Shown here in pieces: positions 33,101 through 41,190 of a stretch of 41,190 nt of DNA. A program made the translations under genes and the position numbers. The notes under the pieces are model-generated. The model was not told the origin of the DNA, ran no database searches, and worked only from the letters and a program-made list of their open reading frames with translations. Source of the DNA: CAZJWR01 sp964549765. Lineage in GTDB: Bacteria > Zixibacteria > MSB-5A5 > GN15 > JAAZOE01. The stretch lies in the NCBI GenBank assembly GCA_964549765.1, contig CAZJWR010000034.1:1-41190 (forward strand). Reading direction: 5' to 3'. Every line of letters begins with the position of its first letter. Position 1 is the stretch's first letter.

Positions 33101-33880
33101 CCCAAAAGCCCTGATAGCTGTTCGTTCGTTATTCACCGTCTGCGAATTTTTTCATTCAATGGGCAGGTGCATACCGGTTTGAGAATCGGCGAGGCCGTCG
33201 ACTGGGATATTCCGACCGATTACTACAGCTACAATTTCGGAGGCCTCGAGAGCAATCACCACCTGATCTACCAGCAGGGAATAGAAGGCGATTATATGGG
33301 CTGCCAGATGAACGACGCCCGATACGGGGGAATGGCGTTTCTCGGCGCCTATCTCAATGACTCGTGCCGGTTTGAGACACCGCAGCCCTATGGCGCCTAT
33401 GTCGAGAGTAACGTCCTGTACGTCTATCCCAATGGCGGATTCGTGCCCCAGGAATTGTATGAGAATATGGGACGATCCGGGTATAATGTGTACGCCGAAT
33501 ATGAAGACGTCCACTCGGTCATGACTTATTACAATGACTACTCGTTGGGCGCTGGTGACACTCTGACGATTTTCACGACGCTGACGACGGTTCATGACGG
33601 TCCGTTGACGCAGTTACTCGACAATGTCGATAAAGCGCGCCAATGGATGTACGATCATGTATCGGGCCCGTGCTTCGTATGCGGCGACGCGAACGGCGAT
33701 CAGCAAATCAATATCGTCGATCCGGTTTATTTGATCAGCTACATCTTCAAAGGCGGCCCTGCACCGGATCCGCTGGAGGCCGGCGATGTCAATTGCGACG
33801 GGGCCGTCAATATCGCCGACGCCGTGTACCTAATCAATCATATCTTCAAAGGGGGGCCGGCGCCGTGTGACGGCTGCTGA
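30164..33880 (+). CDS. secreted BNR/sortilin-like beta-propeller protein with TSP3 repeats and tandem dockerin
   Basis: This 1238-residue protein starts with a signal anchor (MKKKLIMAIVAMVTVAAVYL). Residues ~100-770 hold many BNR/Asp-box-like repeats (for example GIYKTTDGGTTWE and GVYRTTDGGATWE), typical of Vps10/sortilin-type propellers. Residues ~781-860 are calcium-binding thrombospondin type-3 repeats (DLDGDGIKDLCDNCPQ, DTDGDGIGDVCD). Residues ~867-1165 form an unnamed domain resembling that of the M4 protein. The end is two dockerin repeats (GDANGDQQINIVDPVYLISY, GDVNCDGAVNIADAVYLINH). No hydrolase active site was identified; a binding or adhesion role is likely. The ATG at 30164, preceded by a GGGGGG run, is preferred to a TTG 45 nt upstream because it begins the signal sequence. 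Confidence 0.9.
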   Translation: MKKKLIMAIVAMVTVAAVYLIWQDHDADKTAAVDPYYAQVSGFMLKNHGKVPHKIRRPNEWYYLQRAYPHASIPDGKQLAALTTASRQRAEFAAQKNSVTAPWEMAGPTNIPGRITDLALDPSGYSNIYAASASGGIFKSTTGGTQWTPVFDNVGSQSMGAIAMHPTDHNVLYAGTGEANSAGDSFEGTGIYKTTDGGTTWEFKGLPNSFHIGRIVFDPNRPETVFVAVLGKLFGANPDRGVYRTTDGGATWEQKLFISDSTGCIDIAIHPSTGTIIACMWERIRHSANRKIGGIQSGVYMSTDDGDNWTLISGTAGLPAQAPDVGRIGVTIDSSSSTAYLLYSDSSGIFDGVYKTTDMGGSWFRADNGGDLSDLNGSWWGGWYFGNIRVAPGNPNLVFALGLELFRSTDGGVSWSAVSGQMHVDMHAMVISPLNSGFVYCGNDGGTYVTGNGGNSWTMRSNMPNTQFYAIEIDPGNPLRLFGGSQDNGTMGTYTGYPYGWTQILGGDGFYVLIDYTNSNVMYCEYQNGVLYKSTDGGSSFAYALSGVDYNNELHNWSTPIAMDPVNHNTLYYGSNYLYRTTNGASSWQKISGDLTNGPHPGNLGLGTISTIDVSPANTDVVWVGTDDGNVQVTTNGGTDWYLRDATLPDRWVTRVTADLEDAAVAYVTLSGYQEGVSDAHIYRTTDYGQTWSDIQGNLPDAPVNDIVVDFHNNNILYAGTDVGVYQTTDLGVTWTPMDQGMPIVPVLDIDFDNTSRTLVAGTHGRSMYRVTVDCPDSVDLDGDGIKDLCDNCPQVSNPDQADLDHDLLGDACDDCTDTDGDGFGNPGYPANTCPVDNCPQAYNPGQIDTDGDGIGDVCDFRATVWDTISTACTKLIVGNNGNFADGGADGYTLDYSLGGDCDPNATVYAFDGSPIIAYITDQGDTAAYTSVFNRQPFLLVDNLKPTVPVQTTPDYDIFETGTFVTPDSDLALEVNWWAPKSPDSCSFVIHRLRIFSFNGQVHTGLRIGEAVDWDIPTDYYSYNFGGLESNHHLIYQQGIEGDYMGCQMNDARYGGMAFLGAYLNDSCRFETPQPYGAYVESNVLYVYPNGGFVPQELYENMGRSGYNVYAEYEDVHSVMTYYNDYSLGAGDTLTIFTTLTTVHDGPLTQLLDNVDKARQWMYDHVSGPCFVCGDANGDQQINIVDPVYLISYIFKGGPAPDPLEAGDVNCDGAVNIADAVYLINHIFKGGPAPCDGC

Positions 33881-34013
33881 ATCAAACTGACGGGGATGCC
33901 GGGTTTCTCCAGACGCGAGGCAAATCCGGCATTCCGGGAAATGAGTCGGCGTGTTTGTATCTTCCGTCGGAACCCAGGAAATCAGCATGATGAGTATCAG
34001 AGTTTGGCCGCCG

Positions 34014-36692
34014 TCAGATTCCATGATCCTTCTCGTACTTCTCAATCAGCGCCTGGAAGCGCGGATCGCTGCGGATGAAGGTATATTCCGGTGCGATCTT
34101 GAGCCAGTTAACAGATGCATCACTGGGTACTGAAAGCAGGGAATCCAACTGATCAACAGCCAGATCGACTTCGCCCAAATCGGCATACGCGGTGGCCAGA
34201 TCCCAGATACGGCCCGGGCCCTCGAGCGCATCGACACTTACCGGCTCCAACGCGACGCCGCGACGAGCGGCTGCAATGGCTTCGTCCTTTCGCCCCAGGG
34301 CGGCATAGATCTTGCCCAAGATGCTATGATTGGCAGCGTTACTCGAGTCCGCTGCGACTATGTTCTCCATGAGAATTCGAGCCGAGTCGAGGAACGGTCG
34401 CGCCTTATCGGGTTGCCGCATTAGCCCATATATCTCACCTTTCATGTAATAATAGTCGACGCCATCGTTGTAATCCCACAAGAAGACGTCCTTCGGTGCA
34501 GTCATCAGTGTCAACGCTCGTTCATAGTCGCCGGCACACAAATTATAATACATCGCCAAATACGTTAACAAAGGCGATCGAGAATTATAAGTAAAGCCCT
34601 CATCGATTACACGCAGTGCTGCCTCCGGATTGCCTGTCATGTTCAGTACACACCAGGATTTCCCCACGTAGGCCCACTGGTTGTCAGGCTCAAGATCGAT
34701 AGCCTCATCGTAGGCAATAATGGCTTTGGCGAACCGGCGACTCCTGCCATACGTAATGCCGAGCTCATGGTGGTACCAGGATTCCCGGGGGGAAAGTTGT
34801 ATCGCGCGCAGCAGGCCCTCTGTTGCCTCGTCCCACTTGCCCTGCCGACGCTCAACCCACGCGATGCTGGCGATTGCCAAGCTGTTATTCGGCTGTCGAC
34901 GAAGCACTTCGGAAAAGGCCTCAAGGGCGCTTTCGAAATCGAACAAGCCGTGATAGTAGTACCATCCGAGCGCCTGGTAGGGTTCGGGTGAATCCGGCGC
35001 TAAGCCAATTGCAATATCAATCAATGTCTTAGCGCTATCCAGTATTGCCGCGGTGGTATCGACACTTTCCCAATGCATCTCAGAATAGAGAGCGCCGAGC
35101 TCGGCATAGGCAGGTGCGAAATCGGGAGCCAATTCGATAGCCTTCATATGCATTTGCTCTGCGATCCGCAATTCATCCTGGCGGTAGCGCACCAAGGAGA
35201 AATACTGCTTGCCCCGCAGGTAATAGTCGTACGCCTCGGGATCCACCTCCGGGTTGTCGGCAAATGCCTCCTTCTCCGACTGTAGCAGCGCAACATCGAG
35301 GGCTGCAGCCACTTCGCGGGCAATCGCCGACTGCACTGCAAAAACATCCGTCAATACGGCGTCATACCGATCCGCCCAGAGGTGCATATCATCGGATACG
35401 CGGATTAATTGGGGATTAATGCGTACCCGATTAGTATCGCCCGACCTGTCCCAGCGGATTGTCCCCAAGAGCACGCAGTCCACCTTGAGTTCCTTCCCGA
35501 TTTGCCGTAGATTCTTGTTGGTGCTTTTGTATTGCATGGCGCTGGTCCGCGAAATGATTCCCAAGCCGGAGAGACGAGCCAGACTTGTCGTAATCTCTTC
35601 GGTAATCCCGTCAGCGAAGTATTCGTCTTCGGGTTTCCCCAGATTTTCAAACGGCAGAACCACCAGCATGATTTTATCGGGTACATTAGAGACGGTATCG
35701 CCGACCCAAGGTTTTGTAACGACGAGAACAATAGCTGCTGCAACGACTATCAAAGCGGCTGCAATCAACCATGTCCGCGATGATCGGCCTTCCCGCGGTG
35801 AAGTCGGGCCGACAGACGAACCCGGTTCCAGCGAGCGTTTCACTCGCATGAGATCAGACAACATCCCGTCGGCGTGCTGGTAGCGCGTCTTGACGTCTTT
35901 TTCCAACGCCTTATCAGTAATAGCCTGTAAACCATCCGGCAGCCCTGATTTGAAGCGGGCCAGAGGCTCCGGGAGATCATCGCTCACGGCTTTCAGCGTT
36001 GCTGCCTCACTATCTCGCTTGAATGGATTGTGTTTGGTGATTAGCTCATAGAGGACGACACCCAGCGAAAATAAGTCACTCCGATAATCGATTTCCTGCC
36101 CGCAGACCTGCTCCGGCGACATATAACCGATGGTGCCGAGCGTTGAGCCGGTTTTGGTCAACTGGTCTTTTCCAACCACAGAGGCCAGGCCAAAATCGAC
36201 GATCTTTACCCTGCCATGCAAATCAATAAGAATATTTGACGGTTTAATGTCCCTATGTGTCACACCCTTTTCATGGGCGGCGTGTATTCCTTCACATATT
36301 TGGACGACCAGCTCAAGAATTTGCTCTATTGAGGGATCCTTACCTGAAGAGAACTCCTTAAGAGATCGCCCCTCCACGTGCTCCATTGCAAAGAACGGTC
36401 TCCCCTGATAATCCGAAACCTCATAGACATGGATGATATTCGGGTGACTCAGCTTGGCCGCTGCCTGAGCTTCGCGTTTGAAGCGGGCCCGGCAATCCTC
36501 GTCCTGACACAGATGCAGCGGTAGAAATTTAAGGGCGACCTTGCGGTCAAGCTCGGTATCTTGGGCCAGATAGACCTCACCCATCCCCCCGGCGCCGATC
36601 TTCTCGACAATCCGGTAGTGCCCGACCATGGTGTCTTTCAATAGAGGAATATGGGTTTGCGTCTTATCATCGTCGCGATGATTTTCTGACAA
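34014..36692 (-). CDS. membrane Ser/Thr kinase with FlgO/TolB-like and TPR domains
   Basis: This ~892-residue protein has a PknB-type kinase domain (~20-280) with all key motifs: GAGGMGEVYLA, the VALK lysine, HRDIKPSN (~145) and DFG (~167), with a GYMSPEQ activation-loop end. One membrane span (~307-329) follows, then an extracytoplasmic domain (~337-465) like the FlgO/TolB region of adenylate-cyclase-linked proteins (VLPFENLG and EYFADGITEEI). The C-terminal ~400 residues are TPR repeats (YQALGWYYYHG; AIIAYDEAIDLEPDNQWAYV). The start is uncertain: TTG 36692 is chosen because a promoter overlaps the earlier TTG (36728), and ATG 36629 is an alternative just before the kinase core. It is a close paralogue of the gene at 39021-41190. 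Confidence 0.88.
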   Translation of the reverse strand: MSENHRDDDKTQTHIPLLKDTMVGHYRIVEKIGAGGMGEVYLAQDTELDRKVALKFLPLHLCQDEDCRARFKREAQAAAKLSHPNIIHVYEVSDYQGRPFFAMEHVEGRSLKEFSSGKDPSIEQILELVVQICEGIHAAHEKGVTHRDIKPSNILIDLHGRVKIVDFGLASVVGKDQLTKTGSTLGTIGYMSPEQVCGQEIDYRSDLFSLGVVLYELITKHNPFKRDSEAATLKAVSDDLPEPLARFKSGLPDGLQAITDKALEKDVKTRYQHADGMLSDLMRVKRSLEPGSSVGPTSPREGRSSRTWLIAAALIVVAAAIVLVVTKPWVGDTVSNVPDKIMLVVLPFENLGKPEDEYFADGITEEITTSLARLSGLGIISRTSAMQYKSTNKNLRQIGKELKVDCVLLGTIRWDRSGDTNRVRINPQLIRVSDDMHLWADRYDAVLTDVFAVQSAIAREVAAALDVALLQSEKEAFADNPEVDPEAYDYYLRGKQYFSLVRYRQDELRIAEQMHMKAIELAPDFAPAYAELGALYSEMHWESVDTTAAILDSAKTLIDIAIGLAPDSPEPYQALGWYYYHGLFDFESALEAFSEVLRRQPNNSLAIASIAWVERRQGKWDEATEGLLRAIQLSPRESWYHHELGITYGRSRRFAKAIIAYDEAIDLEPDNQWAYVGKSWCVLNMTGNPEAALRVIDEGFTYNSRSPLLTYLAMYYNLCAGDYERALTLMTAPKDVFLWDYNDGVDYYYMKGEIYGLMRQPDKARPFLDSARILMENIVAADSSNAANHSILGKIYAALGRKDEAIAAARRGVALEPVSVDALEGPGRIWDLATAYADLGEVDLAVDQLDSLLSVPSDASVNWLKIAPEYTFIRSDPRFQALIEKYEKDHGI
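36061..36196. repeat. duplicated kinase segment, copy 1
   Basis: This 136-nt stretch encoding the activation-loop region matches 41055-41190 at 128 of 136 positions by eye. The last 56 nt (36141-36196) are identical, including third codon positions. Confidence 0.8.
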
Positions 36693-36718
36693 GAGAATAT
36701 CCCGGCTCGAATCGATTG

Positions 36719-36747
36719 ATAATAACAAGTAAGGAATTTATCGTCAA
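36719..36747 (-). promoter_or_regulatory. promoter of the left kinase gene
   Basis: On the minus strand TTGACG (36742-36747) and TATTAT (36719-36724) are 17 nt apart. Transcription would begin near 36712, downstream of the in-frame TTG at 36728, which argues for a later start codon. Confidence 0.5.
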
Positions 36748-36889
36748 AAAATCAACTCCTAAAAGGATACTTATCGCAATGTAGGAAGTAAGGTTATCCA
36801 CGCGACAGCCAAAAACACGATGGATTCGTGGCGATCCGTCGCGGACTATTTTCGAACCGTCGCCTGATTTCAGTTTATGTTCTGTCTGG

Positions 36890-38899
36890 TTATTCGGCAG
36901 TATCGTGCCTGGCGTACCAGTCAGCCCAAGCGTCGAGCAAGCCCGCAATGTGGGCGGGTTCCTTGAATCCGTGAGGTTCCCGCGGGTACACCAGGAACTT
37001 GACTTCACAATTGACATCGCGAAGCGCCCGATAGAGACTCATCCCTTGGACAAACCCCACACGCTCATCCTCGCGGCCATGAATAATGAGCGTTGGTATT
37101 GTTGCCCCTGCCAAAAATCGAACGGGATTGGCTTGTTCAAAGTTCTCGGGCTGTTCCCAGGGATTGCCCTTAAATTCCCATTGCGCGGCGATGCCGTGAT
37201 TGATATCCGATACCACATATTGATTGCGAACGTCAGCCACGCCGGCGCCAACCACGGCCGCCCGGTAGCGATCGGTATGTCCTATTGCCCAGGCCGTGAG
37301 ATATCCTCCCCACGACCAACCACCGTAAACCAGGTGATTGGAGTCGGCCTTTCCCGAAGCGATCAAGTGATCAACACCGCTTTCGATATCTTTCCACTCG
37401 ATCTCACCGAGTCTTCCTCTATTGGCCGCATAAAAGGCGAATCCATATCCGAGACCGCCACGGTAATTGGGGCGGAATACGGAATAGCCTTGGGCGGCAA
37501 AAAAGTGAACCCAGGTATCAAATGTCTCCATAGATACCCCGTCCGGACCACCGTGCGGCATGACCATCAATGGGGCCGGCCTGCCGGGATTAACCAGCGG
37601 AGTGTTATAGAGGATACCTTCCAAGGCGACGCCTTCTGAATTGGTCCAGGTCACTATTTCAGCTGTGGCCAACGCCCAATCTCTGGTTTGTGCCTTGATG
37701 GCACTTAGGACCCGGAGTTTCTTCTGCTTCAAATCAAGAATGCTGATTTCCTCCGGCTCTGTCGCCGCCTCCGACAGGCATGCCAAATAACGGCCGCTAT
37801 TATCCACTCTCCGACTCTGCCGACCAAGTACTCTGCGCTGCAAACTGAATTCATGTACAGTCCGGCCGTCGATTGACAATTCATACAAACCGGATACGGT
37901 GCGGTTGATTGTGTGGACAAATAGTGATTTCGAATCGTTCGCCCATACATAATCGGTTATGGTCCAGTCTTTGTCATGAGCCGGATTCAATATTTCACTT
38001 GTTTTCAGGTTGTGGATGCGCAAGGAGTGCATCATAGACAGGCCGCTGTCAAGACAGATATATGATAAGTATTGTCCATCGGGCGAATATTGTATCTGGC
38101 TGACCGGGAGTGGGTCTGATTCCAGCTTCTTTATAAGCGAGTCTGACAGGGTTATTATTCGCGGCGACATGAACGACCAGGCAATATAGGGATCCGACGA
38201 AGCGGCCGAAACGATGGCAAAGCCATCACCGCCGGGCGACCAGCAATATTCCACAATGTGATCAGGTCCTTTTGTCACTTGTTCAACCGTGCCGTCATCG
38301 ACCGCGACAGTCCAGATTTGGGAGGATTTCCATTCTCCTTCAAAAATTTCTGCGCCTCCGGCTCGCCACTTCCGTTCTTTCTCCGCCATCTCAGTCGGAA
38401 CTTCGGCAGTGAATGCGATTTTGGACCCGTCCGGCGACCATCTATGATTGGCGGGTTCGAGTTCACCCAAATCGATCTCATGGCCTTCGCCCCCGTCGAC
38501 CGGTATGATACACAATCCGGTCGTATCATCCTTCGTTCTGAGAAAGGCGATCTGCTTGCCATTCGGTGACCATTGCGGCGAATGATCTTTCTCGCCTTGA
38601 GTCAACTGTTTGATCTGTCGACTCTCCACATCAAGAGTCCACAGCTGTTGTTTCTTTGTCCAGCCGCCGAGATGATCATCCTCATCGTACGCAGCCATGG
38701 AATCGAAGCTGTTGGTTGAGAGAGTATAGACAATCGTCTTGCCGTCCGGCGATATCTGCACATCGGATATTACCGGCATAGACGCTATATCAATGGCGGT
38801 TGGACGCAGGGCTGTCTGATCCGCCTTGGCGTGACGCGCAGACAGAAATGCGCAAGCCGTTATGACTATATAGACCAAAGCAGAAATTCTTCGATTCAT
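36890..38899 (-). CDS. secreted S9 family prolyl-oligopeptidase/acylaminoacyl-peptidase
   Basis: This 669-residue serine peptidase has a signal peptide (MNRRISALVYIVITACAFLS with a cut near HAKA). The N-terminal WD40/TolB-like propeller (~30-400; WSPNGKQIAFLRTKDD, WSPDGSKIAFTAE) restricts access to the active site. The alpha/beta-hydrolase domain (~420-669) has the nucleophile in GGWSWGGYL (~residue 528), the catalytic Asp in HGREDERV (~610) and His in PREPHGFKE (~642). Such enzymes cut short peptides after proline or release acylated N-terminal residues. AGGAG lies 6 nt before the ATG at 38899. It sits between two kinase genes on the same strand, about 160 nt upstream of the left one's promoter region. 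Confidence 0.93.
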   Translation of the reverse strand: MNRRISALVYIVITACAFLSARHAKADQTALRPTAIDIASMPVISDVQISPDGKTIVYTLSTNSFDSMAAYDEDDHLGGWTKKQQLWTLDVESRQIKQLTQGEKDHSPQWSPNGKQIAFLRTKDDTTGLCIIPVDGGEGHEIDLGELEPANHRWSPDGSKIAFTAEVPTEMAEKERKWRAGGAEIFEGEWKSSQIWTVAVDDGTVEQVTKGPDHIVEYCWSPGGDGFAIVSAASSDPYIAWSFMSPRIITLSDSLIKKLESDPLPVSQIQYSPDGQYLSYICLDSGLSMMHSLRIHNLKTSEILNPAHDKDWTITDYVWANDSKSLFVHTINRTVSGLYELSIDGRTVHEFSLQRRVLGRQSRRVDNSGRYLACLSEAATEPEEISILDLKQKKLRVLSAIKAQTRDWALATAEIVTWTNSEGVALEGILYNTPLVNPGRPAPLMVMPHGGPDGVSMETFDTWVHFFAAQGYSVFRPNYRGGLGYGFAFYAANRGRLGEIEWKDIESGVDHLIASGKADSNHLVYGGWSWGGYLTAWAIGHTDRYRAAVVGAGVADVRNQYVVSDINHGIAAQWEFKGNPWEQPENFEQANPVRFLAGATIPTLIIHGREDERVGFVQGMSLYRALRDVNCEVKFLVYPREPHGFKEPAHIAGLLDAWADWYARHDTAE

Positions 38900-39020
38900 G
38901 GCTTTCTCCTGTTTATAAAATGGCGATAAAAGCAGGCCCCATCCCGCCGGCCCCCGGCGGCTTTTCGATCTCGTACGGTCCCGGTCGTTGTCCTTTCTCA
39001 GGCGCCATGATGTATCATCT

Positions 39021-41190
39021 TCATATTACTTGTTTCTTCGCGTATTTTTCAATCAGCGCCTGGAAGCGCGGATGGTCGCGGAGGGGATCGCAACCGGGAT
39101 CATACAGAAGTTCAAAAAGAGTTAACACCGAAGGCCTTGACATGAGAGCCTCGAAGATGTCTATGGCGCGCTCCTCGTCGCCAATTAGAATATACACATA
39201 GGCACAGGCCCTAGGCATGACGGCGAGTGATCCTTTATCCTCTACCGGAAATTGTCTCAGCACTTGATCACACAGGCTGTCGGCGACTGCCGAATCGCCC
39301 TTCATGGCGTAGTCGAAGGCCAAATATGATTTCGAGAAACCGCAGGCAAAAACAGAGAGCGAGTCCTCCCCCAAGAAACTTTCTGTCGCTTGAATACTGG
39401 AATCGGCATAGATCGAGCACCTCTCATCTCCCATCAGATAATACACATATGCAATGCCCATATAGGCTTCGCCCGTGTCCGAAATTGTCTGGCACGTTTT
39501 CAGCCGGGCACGCGCCGCTTGAGAAGCCTTTTGATAATCGCGATTGTCCATATGAACCGAGAATATTTCTTCCGACTCCCATCTTTTGTTTATCAACGTA
39601 TCGTAGCCCTGAGGCAGAGCGGCATTGAGCGAATCAAGACGGAGTGTTTTGTTACCGATTGCCCTGGCTCGTTTCAACTTCCAGACTGAACCGTCTGGAT
39701 CCAATTCGAACGCCCGATCACAATAGGCATCACATCGTCCCATCGTCTCAGCCACGTTAACGCCTCAGCGTGCATTGTAATTGGATGAGCGGGGTCGAAG
39801 ATAGCGGCCTTCTCGAAGAATTGAAGAGAGGTCTGAAATCCGCCCTGCCAGAACATTACCATTCCCAGAAAACTCAGTACTTCCGCATTATCGGGTTCGA
39901 GCGATGAGGCCTGTTGTAGATAAAACAACGCCTGTCCCGGATCGTTGTCAACCCAGAGTGCGTACTGAGCCAGAGCGGCGTAACCATCCGCGTCTGTCGA
40001 ATCAAGTTCGATAGCGCGCTCGGCGAGGCTTCGAGCCTGTTCGATAGACCCTATATAAGCCTCGCCAAAGTTTCGAAAGTGGTGTGCCATAGCCGACGCC
40101 AGCCTTGCGAGCGCCGGAACAAAATCGGGGTCCAACTCTATTGACTTCTGCAGACATTCAATTGCCGCCAGACTCTGGTCAAGCTCATACGTCGCGTAGT
40201 TGCTTCCTCTCAAGTATAAGTCATATGCCTCCGGGTTAATGTCGGCTTCTTCGCCCAGATCGTCCCGTTCAGCTGACACAAGCGACAAATCCAATGCATC
40301 GGCCACCGACAACGCTATACGAGACTGAAGTTCCAGCACATCCTCAAAAACATCATCATAACTGTCAGCCCATATATGTACGTCATCCTTTACTCTGATA
40401 AGCTGAGGCTGAACACGTATATGGCTTTCGTCGCCACTACGAACCCAGCGCACTGTTCCCTCGAGGACGTAGTCGACACCGAGTTCTTCTCCGATCTGAC
40501 GAAGACTCTTTTGGGCCGCCTTATATCGCATGGAACTGGTTCTGGAGATCACCCCCAGTTCGGACAGACGGGCCAGTTTGCCGATAATCTCTTCCGTCAT
40601 ACCGTCTGCAAAATACTCATCCTCAGGATTGCCGAGATTCTCGAACGGCAACACCGCCAGCATGATTTTGTCAGGCTTATTCGATGCGGTTTTGGTTTGC
40701 CACGGTTTCGTTACCATCAGCACAACGGCGACAGCGACAACGATGAGGGCTGCCACGAGCCGCCACACTCGCGGTGAACGCTTGGCCGTCACCAGTCCCG
40801 AAGCCGGCGCTTCCCCTGACTCCATTGACCGCTTCACTCGTATAAGATCGGAGATCATGCCGTCGGCATGCTGGTAGCGCGTTTTGATATCCTTCTCAAG
40901 AGCTTTGTCGATGACGGCCTGTAATCCATCTGGAAGCCCTGATTTGAAGCGGGCCAGAGGTTCCGGTATAGCATCGCTGACAGCTTTGAGAGTAGCCGCT
41001 TCACTGTCACGTTCAAATGGATTCTGTCTCGTGATTAATTCGTAGAGGACGACTCCCAGCGAAAATAAGTCACTGCGGTGGTCGACTTCCTGCCCGCGGA
41101 CCTGCTCCGGCGACATATAGCCGATGGTGCCAAGCGTTGAGCCGGTTTTGGTCAACTGGTCTTTTCCAACCACAGAGGCCAGGCCAAAAT
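39021..41190 (-). pseudogene. second Ser/Thr kinase-FlgO-TPR gene, frameshifted and cut by the window edge
   Basis: The reading frame enters from the right edge within the DFG motif (FGLASVVGKDQL) and continues through the kinase C-lobe, a membrane span (VWRLVAALIVVAVAVVLMV), a FlgO/TolB-like domain (VLPFENLG, EYFADGMTEEI) and TPR repeats until a stop at 39674. The protein then continues in another frame to 39021, ending FQALIEKYAKKQVI like its paralogue's FQALIEKYEKDHGI. The switch falls within about 39722-39736, between RRWDD in the first frame and AYCDRAFELDPDG in the second, and is explained by one missing base. It may be a true mutation or an assembly error. The N-terminal kinase lobe lies outside the window. 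Confidence 0.85.
41055..41190. repeat. duplicated kinase segment, copy 2, reaching the window end
   Basis: This segment matches 36061-36196 at 128 of 136 positions, with the final 56 nt identical up to the last base of the window. It encodes the same activation-loop region in the paralogous kinase. Confidence 0.8.

Noticed and set aside
33881..34013. Terminator between the convergent BNR and kinase genes
   Set aside because: An imperfect stem (ATGCCGG / CCGGCAT) is present but has no U-tract on either strand.
38944..38960. CCGCCGG-CCC-CCGGCGG hairpin as a terminator
   Set aside because: It has a short T-run only on the plus strand, where no gene ends; on the minus strand it lacks a U-tract and lies just before the S9 peptidase start.

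Overview
The window (41,190 nt, GC-rich) comes from a Gram-negative-type bacterium, most likely an uncultured member of the FCB superphylum such as candidate phylum Zixibacteria. That placement is inference. It rests on tandem dockerin-like C-termini of the GDxNxDGxVNIxDAVYLINYIFKGGPxP type on three large secreted proteins, on lipoprotein and envelope proteins, on Ser/Thr kinases joined to TPR repeats, and on a bacilliredoxin (BrxC/YtxJ). A 10-N run at 4253-4262 shows that the window is a draft scaffold.

Layout. 1-902 has no convincing complete gene. It holds two adjacent perfect palindromes, a G-rich tandem repeat and a palindromic repeat element. 903-10374 is a long minus-strand run: a CDF metal exporter, an RlmD-type rRNA methyltransferase, a DUF885 peptidase, a YhaO/YhaN (SbcD/SbcC-like) pair with membrane segments in the ATPase, a HIT hydrolase, and an aconitase-fold protein that has lost all its cluster cysteines and carries an N-terminal helix-turn-helix region. 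Several of these genes overlap by ATGA. 10612-13599 (minus) holds a small lipoprotein and the classic slipin-NfeD membrane pair. 13800-22814 (plus) is housekeeping and cytoplasmic: BrxC; an operon starting with a DUF4388 protein followed by three small genes; a radical SAM-DUF2344 fusion; rsmB, a PASTA protein, a LOG-family protein and UbiE/MenG. 23033-33880 is a secreted-protein island: a papain-like protease, an M4 metalloprotease and a BNR/TSP3 protein all end in tandem dockerin repeats, with a DUF72 gene among them. 34014-41190 (minus) has two closely related kinase-TPR genes flanking a secreted S9 peptidase. The right-hand kinase gene is frameshifted and runs off the window.

The observations most worth following are: (i) the cluster-less, active-site-less LeuC-like protein fused to HTH motifs, a candidate aconitase-fold sensor or regulator, in an operon with a YhaN/YhaO pair that itself has unusual residues in both catalytic motifs; (ii) an apparently shared, unnamed domain preceding the dockerins of the M4 and BNR proteins; (iii) the compact DUF4388 operon of unknown function; and (iv) recently duplicated or converted kinase genes around a secreted peptidase. 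All calls were made by reading the sequence. No database search or structure prediction was run.
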